The position numbers were made by a program, and so were the translations under genes. 41,534 bases of DNA from a virus. Location of the stretch: positions 1 to 41,534 of IMG/VR virus record IMGVR_UViG_3300046714_000198; one strand, 5' to 3'. Positions 13,420 to 22,448 of this stretch are shown piece by piece; the stretch's first letter is position 1; each line of letters begins with the position of its first letter. Under the pieces are notes generated by a model that did no database searches, was not told where the DNA came from, and saw only the letters and a program-made list of their open reading frames with translations.

Positions 13420-13878
13420 ATGAGCGAATTCCTGACGCACGCGATCGAGAAGGTCAGCTACACGCACGACGCGATGATTGACCTGCTGATCGCGAACCCC
13501 GAGATCAGCCAGGGGGAGATTTCCGACTACTTCGGCTACACGCCCAGCTGGGTGAGCCGGGTGATTCGCAGCGACGCCTTCCGCGAGCGCCTTGCCGCAC
13601 GCAAGGGGGAGATAGTCGACCCCCAGATTCTGGAGAGCGTCGAGCTGCAGTTCGAGGTTTTAGTGAAGCGGAGCCTCGAGATACTGCAAGATAAGCTGCG
13701 AATTGAGAATGCTCCCAGCGCCGACCTCGCGCTCAAGACCGCGGAGCTGGGGGCGAGGGCACTCGGATATGGGGCGAAGACAGGGGTGACGATCAACGCC
13801 CAGCAGTTCGTCGTCGCCATGCCCCCGAAGGCGAAGGATAGTCACGAGTGGCTGGAGAGTAGGGTGGTGAACGGCTAG
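13420..13878 (+). CDS. Terminase small subunit-like HTH protein
   Basis: The product is 152 residues, with a helix-turn-helix at about 30-52 (ISQGEISDYFGYTPSWVSRV). A helical oligomerisation region follows. GAGG lies upstream of the ATG. Small terminases bind the packaging site and feed DNA to the large subunit, and the next gene is the large terminase. The fold and position fit, though the sequence family is variable. Confidence 0.8.
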   Translation: MSEFLTHAIEKVSYTHDAMIDLLIANPEISQGEISDYFGYTPSWVSRVIRSDAFRERLAARKGEIVDPQILESVELQFEVLVKRSLEILQDKLRIENAPSADLALKTAELGARALGYGAKTGVTINAQQFVVAMPPKAKDSHEWLESRVVNG

Positions 13879-13886
13879 GAGCGGCC

Positions 13887-15365
13887 GTGCAAGTCATCAT
13901 CTGGCAGCCCCAGCCAGGACCGCAGACGGAGCTGATCCGCTGTCCGGTCTTCGAGGTCTTCTACGGGGGAGCCAGAGGAGGCGGCAAGACGGAGGGGAGC
14001 ATCGGGGACTGGCTTGAGCACAGCAACACCTACGGCCAGTGGGCGACAGGGGTGTTCTTCCGAAGGAAGTTCAAGCAGCTCGAGCAGGTGGTCGCCCGGA
14101 CGAGGCAGCTGTTTCCCCAGATCGGCGCGAGGTACAACGAGCAGAAGGCGGAATGGATAATGCCAGGTGGCGCGAGCTTGAAGTTCCGCTACCTGGAGAG
14201 AGACTCCGATGCGCAAGAATACCAAGGTCATTCATATACGCGAGTGTACGTCGAGGAGCTTACCAACTTCCCTTCCCCCGCTCCGATTAACCTACTCCGC
14301 GGGACCCTGCGTAGTGCACAGGGAGTACCGATTGGGATGCGATGTACTGGAAATCCGGGAGGTCCAGGCCATCACTGGGTCAAGGCGCGCTATATAACCC
14401 CCGCGCCGAGGGGGTGGAAGATACTGACGGAGGACTTTGAGGGGATCGAGGGGGAGAAGCTGACTCTCGAGAGGGTCTTTATCCCAAGTCGTATTAGCGA
14501 CAATGCCCTGCTGTACAAGAATGACCCCTACTACATCGCGCGGCTGAGGCAAGCGGGCTCGGAAGCCCTCGTCAAGGCGTGGCTGGAGGGCGATTGGGAC
14601 CTGGTTGATGGAGCGTTCTTCGACTGCTGGGACGCCAACAAGCATATACTGCCCGCAGCGACCTGGGAGCGCCGGATATCGCCCTTTGCGCTCAAGTTCC
14701 GCTCCTACGATCATGGGTATGCGAAGCCTTTCTGCGTCGGCTGGTACGCAGTGAGCGATGGCCAGTGGGGACTGCCGGAAGGCGCGTTGATCAAGTACAG
14801 GGAGTGGTATGGGAGTGATGGGAAGCCGAACAATGGGCTGAGGATAACGGTCGATCTGGTCGCGCAGGGCGTGATCGCGCGGGAGTGGATGCCGGATGAG
14901 GAGCAGCCAGGGAAGCTCGTGCGGGAGCCGGTGGCTTATGGGGTGGCAGATCCAGCCATCTTCATCCGGGATGGAGGGCCGAGCATCATGGAGACGCACC
15001 TGGCGAACGGCGTGAGCTGGAGAAGGGCGGACAACAAGCGCGTTCCAGGCTGGGCGGAGATGCGGCGCAGGCTGGTAGGCGTCAACGGGCGGCCGTTACT
15101 GTACTTTCTCTCGAACTGCGTCGACAGCATCCGCACGATCCCGACGCTGCAGGTCGACGAGACCGATCCGGAGGACCTGGACACGGAAGGGGAGGATCAC
15201 GCAGGGGATGAAACGCGGTATGCCTGCATGAGCCGGCCCTGGGTTGAGTACCAACCCGAAGAGGAAACTGTACAGTATCCAAAATTGCCAAATGAGATGA
15301 CAATAAACGAGCTGGTCGCCGCAAGAGGCGAGAAGCGCAGGCTGCTGGCCAGTTACAACGAGTAG
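13887..15365 (+). CDS. Terminase large subunit (packaging ATPase/nuclease)
   Basis: It starts with GTG 13887, with AGGAG about 5 bases upstream; the product is 492 residues. Walker A GGARGGGKT lies at residues 27-35 and a Walker B-like VYVEEL near 120. The C-terminal part has a nuclease-type DHGYAKPF segment and a later VADPAIF. It pumps DNA into the procapsid through the portal encoded next, and cuts the genome. Family length and gene order agree. Confidence 0.95.
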   Translation: MQVIIWQPQPGPQTELIRCPVFEVFYGGARGGGKTEGSIGDWLEHSNTYGQWATGVFFRRKFKQLEQVVARTRQLFPQIGARYNEQKAEWIMPGGASLKFRYLERDSDAQEYQGHSYTRVYVEELTNFPSPAPINLLRGTLRSAQGVPIGMRCTGNPGGPGHHWVKARYITPAPRGWKILTEDFEGIEGEKLTLERVFIPSRISDNALLYKNDPYYIARLRQAGSEALVKAWLEGDWDLVDGAFFDCWDANKHILPAATWERRISPFALKFRSYDHGYAKPFCVGWYAVSDGQWGLPEGALIKYREWYGSDGKPNNGLRITVDLVAQGVIAREWMPDEEQPGKLVREPVAYGVADPAIFIRDGGPSIMETHLANGVSWRRADNKRVPGWAEMRRRLVGVNGRPLLYFLSNCVDSIRTIPTLQVDETDPEDLDTEGEDHAGDETRYACMSRPWVEYQPEEETVQYPKLPNEMTINELVAARGEKRRLLASYNE

Positions 15366-15374
15366 GAGCGCGCC

Positions 15375-17813
15375 TTGGCTGATGTATTCAAAGAGATTGC
15401 AGCGGATGCGGGAAAGTCCGACAATCCTGACGTGCTGTTCTGGCAGAAAGAGCTGGATCTGGCCAAGAAGCGAGAGAAGAAGTTCCGCAAGGACGCTCAG
15501 CGAGTGGTGTCCATCTACGAGGCGGAGAAGAGGGAGGACAATTCCTTCAACATCTTGTACGCCAACACGGAGACGCTGCTCCCGGCGTGCTACAACCAGA
15601 TGCCGCGGCCGTTCGTGGACAGAAGGTTCAAGGACGCCGACCCGCTGGCCAAGCAAGGCGCGACAGCCATCGAGAGGCTGCTGATTTACCTGCAGGATTC
15701 GGGCAATTCCGACTACGATACCTTTGACAAGCTGATAGAGCAGGCCGTTCTCGGCGCTCTGGTGCCGGGACGAGGGCTGACGAGGTTCAAATATGAGCCA
15801 CACTTCGAAAGTGCGCCGAACCCCGTGGGCGACCAAGCAGCGGCGGCAGGAGGAGGAGCAGCGGCGGAGGAGGAGTCAGGAGAAGAAGGAGCAGGAGATA
15901 AAGTTCTTGCCACTGGAGACGATCAAGCCAGCGGGGAGCGTGTAAGCTACGAGACGGTCTGCGGCCAGGACATAGCACACGATGATGTGCTCTTTGGTTA
16001 CGCCAGGCGGTGGATTGACTGCCCCTGGGCGGGCTTCCGCCATGAGATGAGCGATGAAGATGTGGCGGTGAGCTTCGGGCTGGAGTGGGTGGAGAAGCTG
16101 AAGTTCGACTACCCCGCCAAGGTGGACGAGGACGGCAACAGGATGAGCGGGCAGGGAGGGGAGGACGCAGAGGATGCGGAGAGGGGGAGTCAGAAGACCT
16201 GTGAGATCTGGGAGCTGTGGAACAAGGAGAAGATGGAGGTAGTGTTCTATTCAGCGAGTTACAAAGAGGGGCTGATCAAGAAGGTGCCCGATCCCCTCGG
16301 CATCAGTGGATTCTTCCCTTGCCCAGAGCCACTGCAATTCCTGCTCAAGCGGGACAAGATGACTCCGACGCCGATGTATATACTGTACGAGCAGCAGGCG
16401 AAGGAGTTGAACCGGCTGACCATGCGGATCAACAGGATACTGAACGCCCTCAAGGTCCGGGGCTTCTACGACGGCACGATGCAGGGGCTGCAGGAACTGC
16501 TCACCAAGGACGACAACACCTTCATCCCGGTCAAGCAGGTTGCGGCGCTGCAGCAGGGGCAGAACCTCACCAATAGCTTTACCTTCATGCCTCTCGGTGA
16601 GCTGATAACGGTTCTCCAGCAGCTCTACATGGCGCGCGAGCAGCTAAAGGGCACGATCTACGAGCTGACTGGCATCAGCGACATCATGCGCGGCGAGACA
16701 GTCGCGAGTGAGACGCTTGGAGCGCAGAAGCTCAAGAGCAACTACGGCGGGCAGCGGCTCTCGAGGATGCAGCGGTATGTCCAGCGGTATGCGCGAGACT
16801 GCCTGCGTATCATGGCGGAAATCGGGGCGAATCACTTCGCTATCGACACCTGGGCGTCCATGACCAACTTGGACTATGCGACGCCGCAGCAGGTGCAGCA
16901 GGCTATGCAGACGCAGCAGCAGCTGAATCAAGCCATGATGGCGATGCAGCAGCAGGCTGCGATGCAACCACCACCCCCTCAAGCGGGGCCACCAGGAGCT
17001 CCCCAGCCGGGCGCTCCGCCTCCCGGGCCGCCAGGTATGGCGCCTCCTGGTGCACCCCCGCCTGGTCCACCTCAGCCACCTCAGCCGCCGCCCCAGATGC
17101 AGCAGGCGATGCAGCAGGCACAGGATGTGCTGAGTAAGCCAAAGTGGCAGGACGTCTACACCCTGATACATGACAACATGCTCAGGGACTATCGCATTGA
17201 CATTGAGACGAACTCAACGCTGAGCGCGGACACCGACGAGGACAAGCAGAACGTGACGGAGGCCGTCACTGCGATGAGCAATATGTTCCAGGCATTTGCG
17301 CCGGCAGTGGAGAAGGGCGCGATCACCATGCCAGTGATGAAGCAGATGACGCTCGCGGTAGTTCGTCGCTTCAACTTTGGCCGGATGCTGGAGGATGCGG
17401 TTAGCGCGATGCCGGATCAACTGCCAACGCCACCGCCCCCGCCAGGTACGCCGACGCCCGCTGAGATGCAGGCGAAGGAAGCGGAAGCGCAGCAACGCAT
17501 TGCGGAGGCACAGCAGAAGGGGCAGCTGATGCAGCAGCAACAGCAGCTCGACGCCCAGAAGGCGCAGAATGACTCCGCGAAGATGGCCAGGGAAGAGGAG
17601 ATGGCGCAGAAGAAGCACGCCCTCACCCTGATGCAGATTGACGCGAAGATGGCGGAAACGCAGATGAAGACGGAGGCGACGAGGCAGCAGGCAGGAGCGA
17701 GCGTGCAGACTGCGGCCATTCAGACTGCGGAAGCAGCGGCGAAAGCGAAGGATGCACAAGCTGCGCGCGACCAAGCGGCGAAGGATAGGAAGGCGAATCG
17801 TGCCTCTGTATGA
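15375..17813 (+). CDS. Portal protein, P22-size, with Pro/Gln-rich insertions
   Basis: It starts with TTG 15375, with AGGAG 6 bases upstream; the product is 812 residues. The N-terminal 500 residues form the portal body, including the GISDIMRGETVASETLGAQK helix-loop region typical of podovirus portals. Unusual parts are an Ala/Glu insert near residues 153-175, a collagen-like Pro/Gly/Gln stretch near 530-575, and a long Gln/Ala-rich coiled coil near 694-808. The portal is the DNA gate of the head and the anchor for the tail. The gene end overlaps the next gene by 14 bases. Confidence 0.92.
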   Translation: MADVFKEIAADAGKSDNPDVLFWQKELDLAKKREKKFRKDAQRVVSIYEAEKREDNSFNILYANTETLLPACYNQMPRPFVDRRFKDADPLAKQGATAIERLLIYLQDSGNSDYDTFDKLIEQAVLGALVPGRGLTRFKYEPHFESAPNPVGDQAAAAGGGAAAEEESGEEGAGDKVLATGDDQASGERVSYETVCGQDIAHDDVLFGYARRWIDCPWAGFRHEMSDEDVAVSFGLEWVEKLKFDYPAKVDEDGNRMSGQGGEDAEDAERGSQKTCEIWELWNKEKMEVVFYSASYKEGLIKKVPDPLGISGFFPCPEPLQFLLKRDKMTPTPMYILYEQQAKELNRLTMRINRILNALKVRGFYDGTMQGLQELLTKDDNTFIPVKQVAALQQGQNLTNSFTFMPLGELITVLQQLYMAREQLKGTIYELTGISDIMRGETVASETLGAQKLKSNYGGQRLSRMQRYVQRYARDCLRIMAEIGANHFAIDTWASMTNLDYATPQQVQQAMQTQQQLNQAMMAMQQQAAMQPPPPQAGPPGAPQPGAPPPGPPGMAPPGAPPPGPPQPPQPPPQMQQAMQQAQDVLSKPKWQDVYTLIHDNMLRDYRIDIETNSTLSADTDEDKQNVTEAVTAMSNMFQAFAPAVEKGAITMPVMKQMTLAVVRRFNFGRMLEDAVSAMPDQLPTPPPPPGTPTPAEMQAKEAEAQQRIAEAQQKGQLMQQQQQLDAQKAQNDSAKMAREEEMAQKKHALTLMQIDAKMAETQMKTEATRQQAGASVQTAAIQTAEAAAKAKDAQAARDQAAKDRKANRASV

Positions 17814-18147
17814 ATATCGCTGTTCCGCAGGCCACGTGTTCGAGCGGATGCTGCCTGTCGCGCGGTACCGAGAGCCGCAGGATTGTGCTTGCGGAAACCG
17901 GGCGGAAAAGGTTATTCTGCACGCTCCCAGGGTATTTGGCGACTACGAGGGCTATGAATCACCTGCGAGTGGGAAGTGGATTGAAGGGAAAAGGGCGCGT
18001 CAAGAAGATCTTGCCAGAACAGGCTGTCGCCCTTACGAAGATGGCGAAAAGGAGGCAGCGCAGAAAGCAACAGCAGCGTCGGAAGCGGAGCTTTCCCGTA
18101 GAGTAGATGCTGCAGTAGAACAAACACTGAGCGACTTGACGCTCTAA
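17800..18147 (+). CDS. FmdB-type zinc-ribbon protein
   Basis: I start at GTG 17800, which has AGGA upstream and yields PLYEYRCSAGHVFERM, the typical FmdB start; a longer reading from 17752 lies inside the portal gene. It has 115 residues. The metal site appears as C-x3-H and later CACG. A basic, Glu/Ala-rich helix follows. Zinc-ribbon proteins of this kind often follow portal genes in podoviruses; their role is not known. Confidence 0.8.
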   Translation: MPLYEYRCSAGHVFERMLPVARYREPQDCACGNRAEKVILHAPRVFGDYEGYESPASGKWIEGKRARQEDLARTGCRPYEDGEKEAAQKATAASEAELSRRVDAAVEQTLSDLTL

Positions 18148-18159
18148 CAGGAGATGGCA

Positions 18160-19212
18160 ATGCCGGATGAAGAACTGCACCCAGACGTAGAACTCGGCCT
18201 GGAAGACCTCGGGCCGGAGGGAAATGAAGCGCGCGCGGCGGTCACTGACGATATCGCGGAAGCGGCGGGGGCGGCTCTCCCGAAGCCGGAAGGGGAGGAA
18301 GCTCCTGCGCCGGCGGAGACGGTCACGCAAGAGACGCCGCCGGTCAAGCCAGCAGAGGCGAAGCCCGCTGAGCAGCCCGCAGCCGCGCAGCCAGTTACCG
18401 ATAAGGTGCCGGATACCTGGAGGCCGATGGCCAAGGCGGAGTGGGAGAAGGTGCCGCCGGTCGTGAGGCAGGAGATCATCAAGCGGGAGGGGGATGTAGC
18501 GAAGCTGGTCGCGGATACCAAGACGGATGTGGCGATCTCTTCGGAGATGAAGAGGATATTCGCGCCCTTCGCGCCGGCACTGCAGAAGTACAACGTCGAG
18601 CCGATCGCGCACATGGAGAACCTGCTGCGCGGGCACTACACGCTGATGTTTGGGAGCGACGCGGATAAGGCGAATGTGATGCGCAGCCTGGCGCGCGACT
18701 CGGGCATTGATCTTGCGAAACTGATTGATCCGAACGCGCCGCAGAGTACTGCGGTGAACCCCGAATTTGTAAGCGCCCTGCGTTTGCGGGACGAGAAGTT
18801 GGCAACGCTGGAACGGACTCTCACAGGCGTGACGACCGAGTTCCAGAGGCAGAGAGCGAACGAGCTTTCTCGTGACGTGCTTGCCTTCGCCGAGAAACAT
18901 TCAGCCTTCTGGGATGTCGCTGACGATATGACAGCGCTCATCAATGCAGGGGCCGCGAAGTCTCTCGAAGAGGCGTATGAGATAGCGGAGCTGCGGAATC
19001 CGGTGACTCGAGCCAAGCGACTCGACTCCGAGAGGGAAGCAGCTGCGAGGTCTCAGGCCGTTAAGGATGCCGAGAAAACTGGCAAGGCGAAAGCTGCGTC
19101 AGCTACGAATGTCAGGTCGAGGGGCAACGCGCGAGCAGCTTCGCCCGAGGAGTCCCTGGACGACACCCTTAAGAACGGCCTTGCTGCGATCCGCGCGAGG
19201 CAAGCACACTAG
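18160..19212 (+). CDS. Scaffolding-like protein
   Basis: ATG 18160 is preferred over 18154 because AGGAG then lies 6 bases away. The product is 350 residues. The N-terminal 100 residues are acidic and Ala/Pro-rich. The rest is helical (RPMAKAEWEKVPPVVRQEI) with a basic C-terminus. Its place directly before the capsid gene and its composition fit a head scaffold, which guides capsid assembly and then leaves the head. Confidence 0.75.
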   Translation: MPDEELHPDVELGLEDLGPEGNEARAAVTDDIAEAAGAALPKPEGEEAPAPAETVTQETPPVKPAEAKPAEQPAAAQPVTDKVPDTWRPMAKAEWEKVPPVVRQEIIKREGDVAKLVADTKTDVAISSEMKRIFAPFAPALQKYNVEPIAHMENLLRGHYTLMFGSDADKANVMRSLARDSGIDLAKLIDPNAPQSTAVNPEFVSALRLRDEKLATLERTLTGVTTEFQRQRANELSRDVLAFAEKHSAFWDVADDMTALINAGAAKSLEEAYEIAELRNPVTRAKRLDSEREAAARSQAVKDAEKTGKAKAASATNVRSRGNARAASPEESLDDTLKNGLAAIRARQAH

Positions 19213-19221
19213 GAGTAGCAC

Positions 19222-20193
19222 ATGCCCTCCCCAAATGCAACCTTTACGGAACTGGTCAGCACGACGTTCCGCAGGCACGGGAAGAAGTTCATCGACAACG
19301 TGTCGAAGAACAACGCCCTGCTGGCGTACGTCACTGCGAACGGCCAGATCGACACAGTCGCGGGTGGACTGTCGCTCGTCACGCCGCTCGATTATGCTGA
19401 GAACTCGACGTACCAACGGTACAGCGGGTACGACCTGCTGAACGTCAGCCAGTCCGATGTGCTGTCGAGCGCAGAGTATCAGTGGCGCCAGATCGCGATC
19501 AATGTCGTCGCGTCAGGTCTCGAAATGCGGATCAACAAAGGCGACACGCAGATCATCGCGCTCGTCAAGTCCCGTATCAAGAACGCCATCCGCACCTTCA
19601 AGAACAACTTCTCGGTCGACCTGTACAGCGACGGCACGCTGACGAACCAGATCAACGGCTTGCAGGCGCTGGTGAGCGACACCGGCACGGGAGTCGTCGG
19701 CGGGATCGACAGCAACGCTTTCCCGTTCTGGCGCAACAAGGTGCAGAGCGCGGCCGCACCCTTGCAAGGCGGTGGCGCGATCGTGCCAAGCGGCACGACC
19801 ATCGAGTCGCTGATGTTGCCACTCTACCTCGCCCAGACTCGGGCGGACGATCAGCCGAACTTGATCGTCATGGCGAACGACTACTACACCTTCTTCGAGC
19901 AGTCGCAGACCTCGATCAAGCGCTACACCGACACGCAAAAGGGTGCAGCCGGGTTTGTGTCGCTGAAGTACAAGAAGGCCGATGTGATCTTCGACGGCGG
20001 CAGCGGCATCCCCAACAGCCACGCCTACTTCCTCAACACCGACTACATCAGCATCAAGGTGCACGAAGATGCGAACATGACGGTGCTGGACGAGGCGCGC
20101 CCCTACAACCAGGACGCCGCGGTGATCCCGGTCCTCTGGATGGGGAACCTGCTGCTCAGCAACCGTTCCCTGCAAGGGGTGATGAAGGCATAG
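19222..20193 (+). CDS. Major capsid protein
   Basis: It has 323 residues, with AGGAG upstream. The segments YAENSTYQRYSGYDLLN, then LEMRINKG, then YSDGT, GLQALVSDT and GGIDSNAFPFWRN follow a phage capsid family I recognise. It builds the icosahedral shell. It follows the scaffold-like gene and is followed by a repeat element, which may separate its expression from downstream genes. Confidence 0.92.
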   Translation: MPSPNATFTELVSTTFRRHGKKFIDNVSKNNALLAYVTANGQIDTVAGGLSLVTPLDYAENSTYQRYSGYDLLNVSQSDVLSSAEYQWRQIAINVVASGLEMRINKGDTQIIALVKSRIKNAIRTFKNNFSVDLYSDGTLTNQINGLQALVSDTGTGVVGGIDSNAFPFWRNKVQSAAAPLQGGGAIVPSGTTIESLMLPLYLAQTRADDQPNLIVMANDYYTFFEQSQTSIKRYTDTQKGAAGFVSLKYKKADVIFDGGSGIPNSHAYFLNTDYISIKVHEDANMTVLDEARPYNQDAAVIPVLWMGNLLLSNRSLQGVMKA

Positions 20194-20194
20194 T

Positions 20195-20225
20195 CCGAAC
20201 GGGATTCGGGGACGAAATCCGAACG
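20195..20225 (+). repeat. Intergenic two-part CGAACG repeat, copy 3
   Basis: CCGAACG at 20195-20201 and 20219-20225, with CGAAAT before the second half. It starts one base after the capsid stop codon and ends 25 bases before the next start. Confidence 0.85.
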
Positions 20226-20250
20226 GATGATTACCAGTTAGGAGAATTGA

Positions 20251-20937
20251 ATGTATGCATCCACTGATGGGACGCTTGGTCTCCAGGCGATGAATGATGT
20301 GTTCACCCCAGACCTGACGCAACGTCATGTTCTGGGTCAGCTCGCCACAGGGGTCGATCCCTACTTCGGCTTCGGCGAGTTCGTGTATGGCAAGGCGTTC
20401 GCGGCGATGGGCCCGGGAAGGCTGGTGTTCCAAGACAACGCCTTCCTCATGACCGACCTGCCGAACACCGCCAACATGGGCAGGCCGGTTGCCGTCGCGC
20501 GGGCGAACTTCGCGCAAAATGCGTTCGGATGGTTCCAGATCGGGGGAATGTGCCCGCTGCAGACCGTCGCGTCGATCGCAGTCGGAGTCGCCATCGGCAT
20601 TGGCGGCGCGGCAGGACAGGCCAACGCCAACGCTGCGGGCAAGCAATTGCTCAACGCGTACTGCGCCCAGCCGAGCACCTTCGCGGTGAACAAGAACTGC
20701 TCCACGCAGAACGGTTCGCCGGTTGTGCAGGTGGGAAACCTCGACGGCCTGTTCGTGGGCCTGACCGCGAGCGGGACAGGCATGAGCGGGGTAATCCAGT
20801 CGCTCAACCCGAACGGTCGGGAAGTGACGCTCTCCGCGAACTGCACGGCAACGGGGGTGACTCCGGGCGCGTTCACCTACACCGGCTTCGTTCTGGCATT
20901 CATCAGCCGGCCCTTCGCACAAGGCGCTATCACCTAG
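20251..20937 (+). CDS. Putative head decoration/structural protein
   Basis: It has 228 residues; GGAGA lies upstream of the ATG. It has an aromatic N-terminal part, an Ala/Gly-rich middle and beta-rich C-terminal repeats (GLFVGLTASGTGMSGVIQSL). It sits between the capsid gene and a terminator, which suggests abundant expression as a capsid-associated protein. No family named. Confidence 0.6.
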   Translation: MYASTDGTLGLQAMNDVFTPDLTQRHVLGQLATGVDPYFGFGEFVYGKAFAAMGPGRLVFQDNAFLMTDLPNTANMGRPVAVARANFAQNAFGWFQIGGMCPLQTVASIAVGVAIGIGGAAGQANANAAGKQLLNAYCAQPSTFAVNKNCSTQNGSPVVQVGNLDGLFVGLTASGTGMSGVIQSLNPNGREVTLSANCTATGVTPGAFTYTGFVLAFISRPFAQGAIT

Positions 20938-20953
20938 CGCGCAGTTGCCTCCT

Positions 20954-20988
20954 TCCGGGGGAGAATGTCAGCTTCCCCGGATCTTTTT
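20954..20988 (+). terminator. Rho-independent terminator after the head genes
   Basis: TCCGGGGGAG (20954-20963) pairs with CTTCCCCGGA (20972-20981) with one G-T pair, followed by TC and TTTTT. It should lower transcription of downstream tail genes relative to the capsid genes. Confidence 0.85.
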
Positions 20989-21012
20989 CCTTAACTATAA
21001 CAGGAGTTGGAT

Positions 21013-21711
21013 ATGCCAGCCGTTATGCAAGATCGGCCGCCGTTGGTGCGGTTCGAAGTGAGAGCGGTGGAGAAGCGAGATGCAGTCGGCACCCGCACGT
21101 TCATCGACACCGACTTCGCGCTGATCACGCCTCAGGGTAGCAAGGAGGTCGTCGAGAAAGTGGTGGAGGAGTGGTTCGCCCAGCTCGACAAGTCGGTTGA
21201 GGATGGGCGCTTTAACCCCCTGTGGCTTGACGCCTTTCGCAGCTATCATGCGAAGTGGAAGAAGGGGGAGGAGGTGCCCCTGAACGGCTTTGCCATCAAG
21301 AACTGGCCCAGCGCGAGTCCCGCGGAAGTGCGCATCCTGCTCAGCAATGGGATCCTGACGGTGGAGGATCTGGCCGCGGCGAACGAGCAGATGAAGATGA
21401 GCATTGGCATGGGGGCTGTCAGCCTGATTCAGCGCGCCAAGGACTTTCTGGAAGCGAAGAACGACCAGGGGCCGCTAGTGGCGCGGCTGGACGCGATGCA
21501 GTCTACGCTCACCAGGATCGAGTTCGAGAACAGGGAGTTGCGCGACGAGAACTCCCGGCTGAATGCTGCACTCCAGGTCCGCGAGAGGGGGAATATCGGT
21601 CCTGCGACACCTCCCGTGAGCTTGGAGGAGCGGCTCGCGGAGGCGCAGTCAAAGGGTCCGGACGTTCGCGAGCTGGTAGACGCGACGATTGACGAAGCAC
21701 TGGGAGCGTAA
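21013..21711 (+). CDS. Virion-associated conserved-type protein
   Basis: ATG 21013 has AGGAG 6 bases upstream, giving 232 residues. The N-terminal segment FIDTDFALITPQGSKEVVEK resembles a conserved phage protein found next to capsid genes. The C-terminal half is a long coiled coil (LDAMQSTLTRIEFENRELRD). Its role is unknown; a minor head or assembly protein is likely. Confidence 0.65.
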   Translation: MPAVMQDRPPLVRFEVRAVEKRDAVGTRTFIDTDFALITPQGSKEVVEKVVEEWFAQLDKSVEDGRFNPLWLDAFRSYHAKWKKGEEVPLNGFAIKNWPSASPAEVRILLSNGILTVEDLAAANEQMKMSIGMGAVSLIQRAKDFLEAKNDQGPLVARLDAMQSTLTRIEFENRELRDENSRLNAALQVRERGNIGPATPPVSLEERLAEAQSKGPDVRELVDATIDEALGA

Positions 21712-21713
21712 CG

Positions 21714-22448
21714 ATGGAAATGTCCCTTCTTCAGATCGGCATAGAGTTCTGCAAGAGGAAGGGACTTCCCGTCCCCACGACAGTTGCAGGGGCGACCGAC
21801 GACACGACAGTGCAGATATGGGGGCTGCTGAACGAAGGGATTCAAGACGTCTGCGATCGCTACAACTTCCAGCAGTTGCAGAATCGCTACACCTTCGTCC
21901 ACGCGGGCGGACCTAGCTACCTGGCGTTCGACTTCTCCGTCGCGGGGAATCTTCCCGGCTGGAAGTTCATGATCCAGGACACGATGTGGTGCTTGACGGA
22001 CCGCATTGACCTGGGCGACCCGCTGTCCATGCGGGAGTGGCAGAGGATTGTCACCATGCAGTCGGGGGGTGCGAAGTACTGCTGGACGATGTACAACAAT
22101 CAGCTGTATATCTTCCCCACGCCGACGAACCTGGCGGGTACCCAGTTCAGCTTCATGTGGCAGTCCAAGTTCGGCGTGAGTGATGCGGGAGCGAACTTTG
22201 AAGTCTACATCACTGACGCATCGACGCCCCGGCTGCCTTCTTACCTGATCCTGGCCGACCTGAAGTGGCGGTGGGGAGCGGCGAAGGGACTGCCGTATGC
22301 GGAGGACCAGAGGATTAGCGAGTCCATGCTGATCAACGCGGTCGGGCGGTCGCCAGCGCCAGAGATTGTGCTCGACCAGGAGACATATGAGGAGATCGGG
22401 CCGAGGCCTGGCATCATGGTCCCCGCCGGTAGCTGGAATGTGAGCTGA
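21714..22448 (+). CDS. Head-tail adaptor (P22 gp4-type) protein
   Basis: It has 244 residues. The helical N-terminus with LNEGIQDVCDRYNFQQLQ, a beta-rich centre and LILADLKWRWGAAKGLPYAE near the C-terminus match podovirus adaptor proteins that sit below the portal. The stop overlaps the next ATG (TGATG), so it is coupled with the tail gene. Confidence 0.75.
   Translation: MEMSLLQIGIEFCKRKGLPVPTTVAGATDDTTVQIWGLLNEGIQDVCDRYNFQQLQNRYTFVHAGGPSYLAFDFSVAGNLPGWKFMIQDTMWCLTDRIDLGDPLSMREWQRIVTMQSGGAKYCWTMYNNQLYIFPTPTNLAGTQFSFMWQSKFGVSDAGANFEVYITDASTPRLPSYLILADLKWRWGAAKGLPYAEDQRISESMLINAVGRSPAPEIVLDQETYEEIGPRPGIMVPAGSWNVS

Noticed and set aside
17752-18147. Longer zinc-ribbon reading from ATG 17752
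   Set aside because: It would overlap the portal gene by 62 bases and add a basic leader before the typical FmdB start; GTG 17800 has an appropriate ribosome site.
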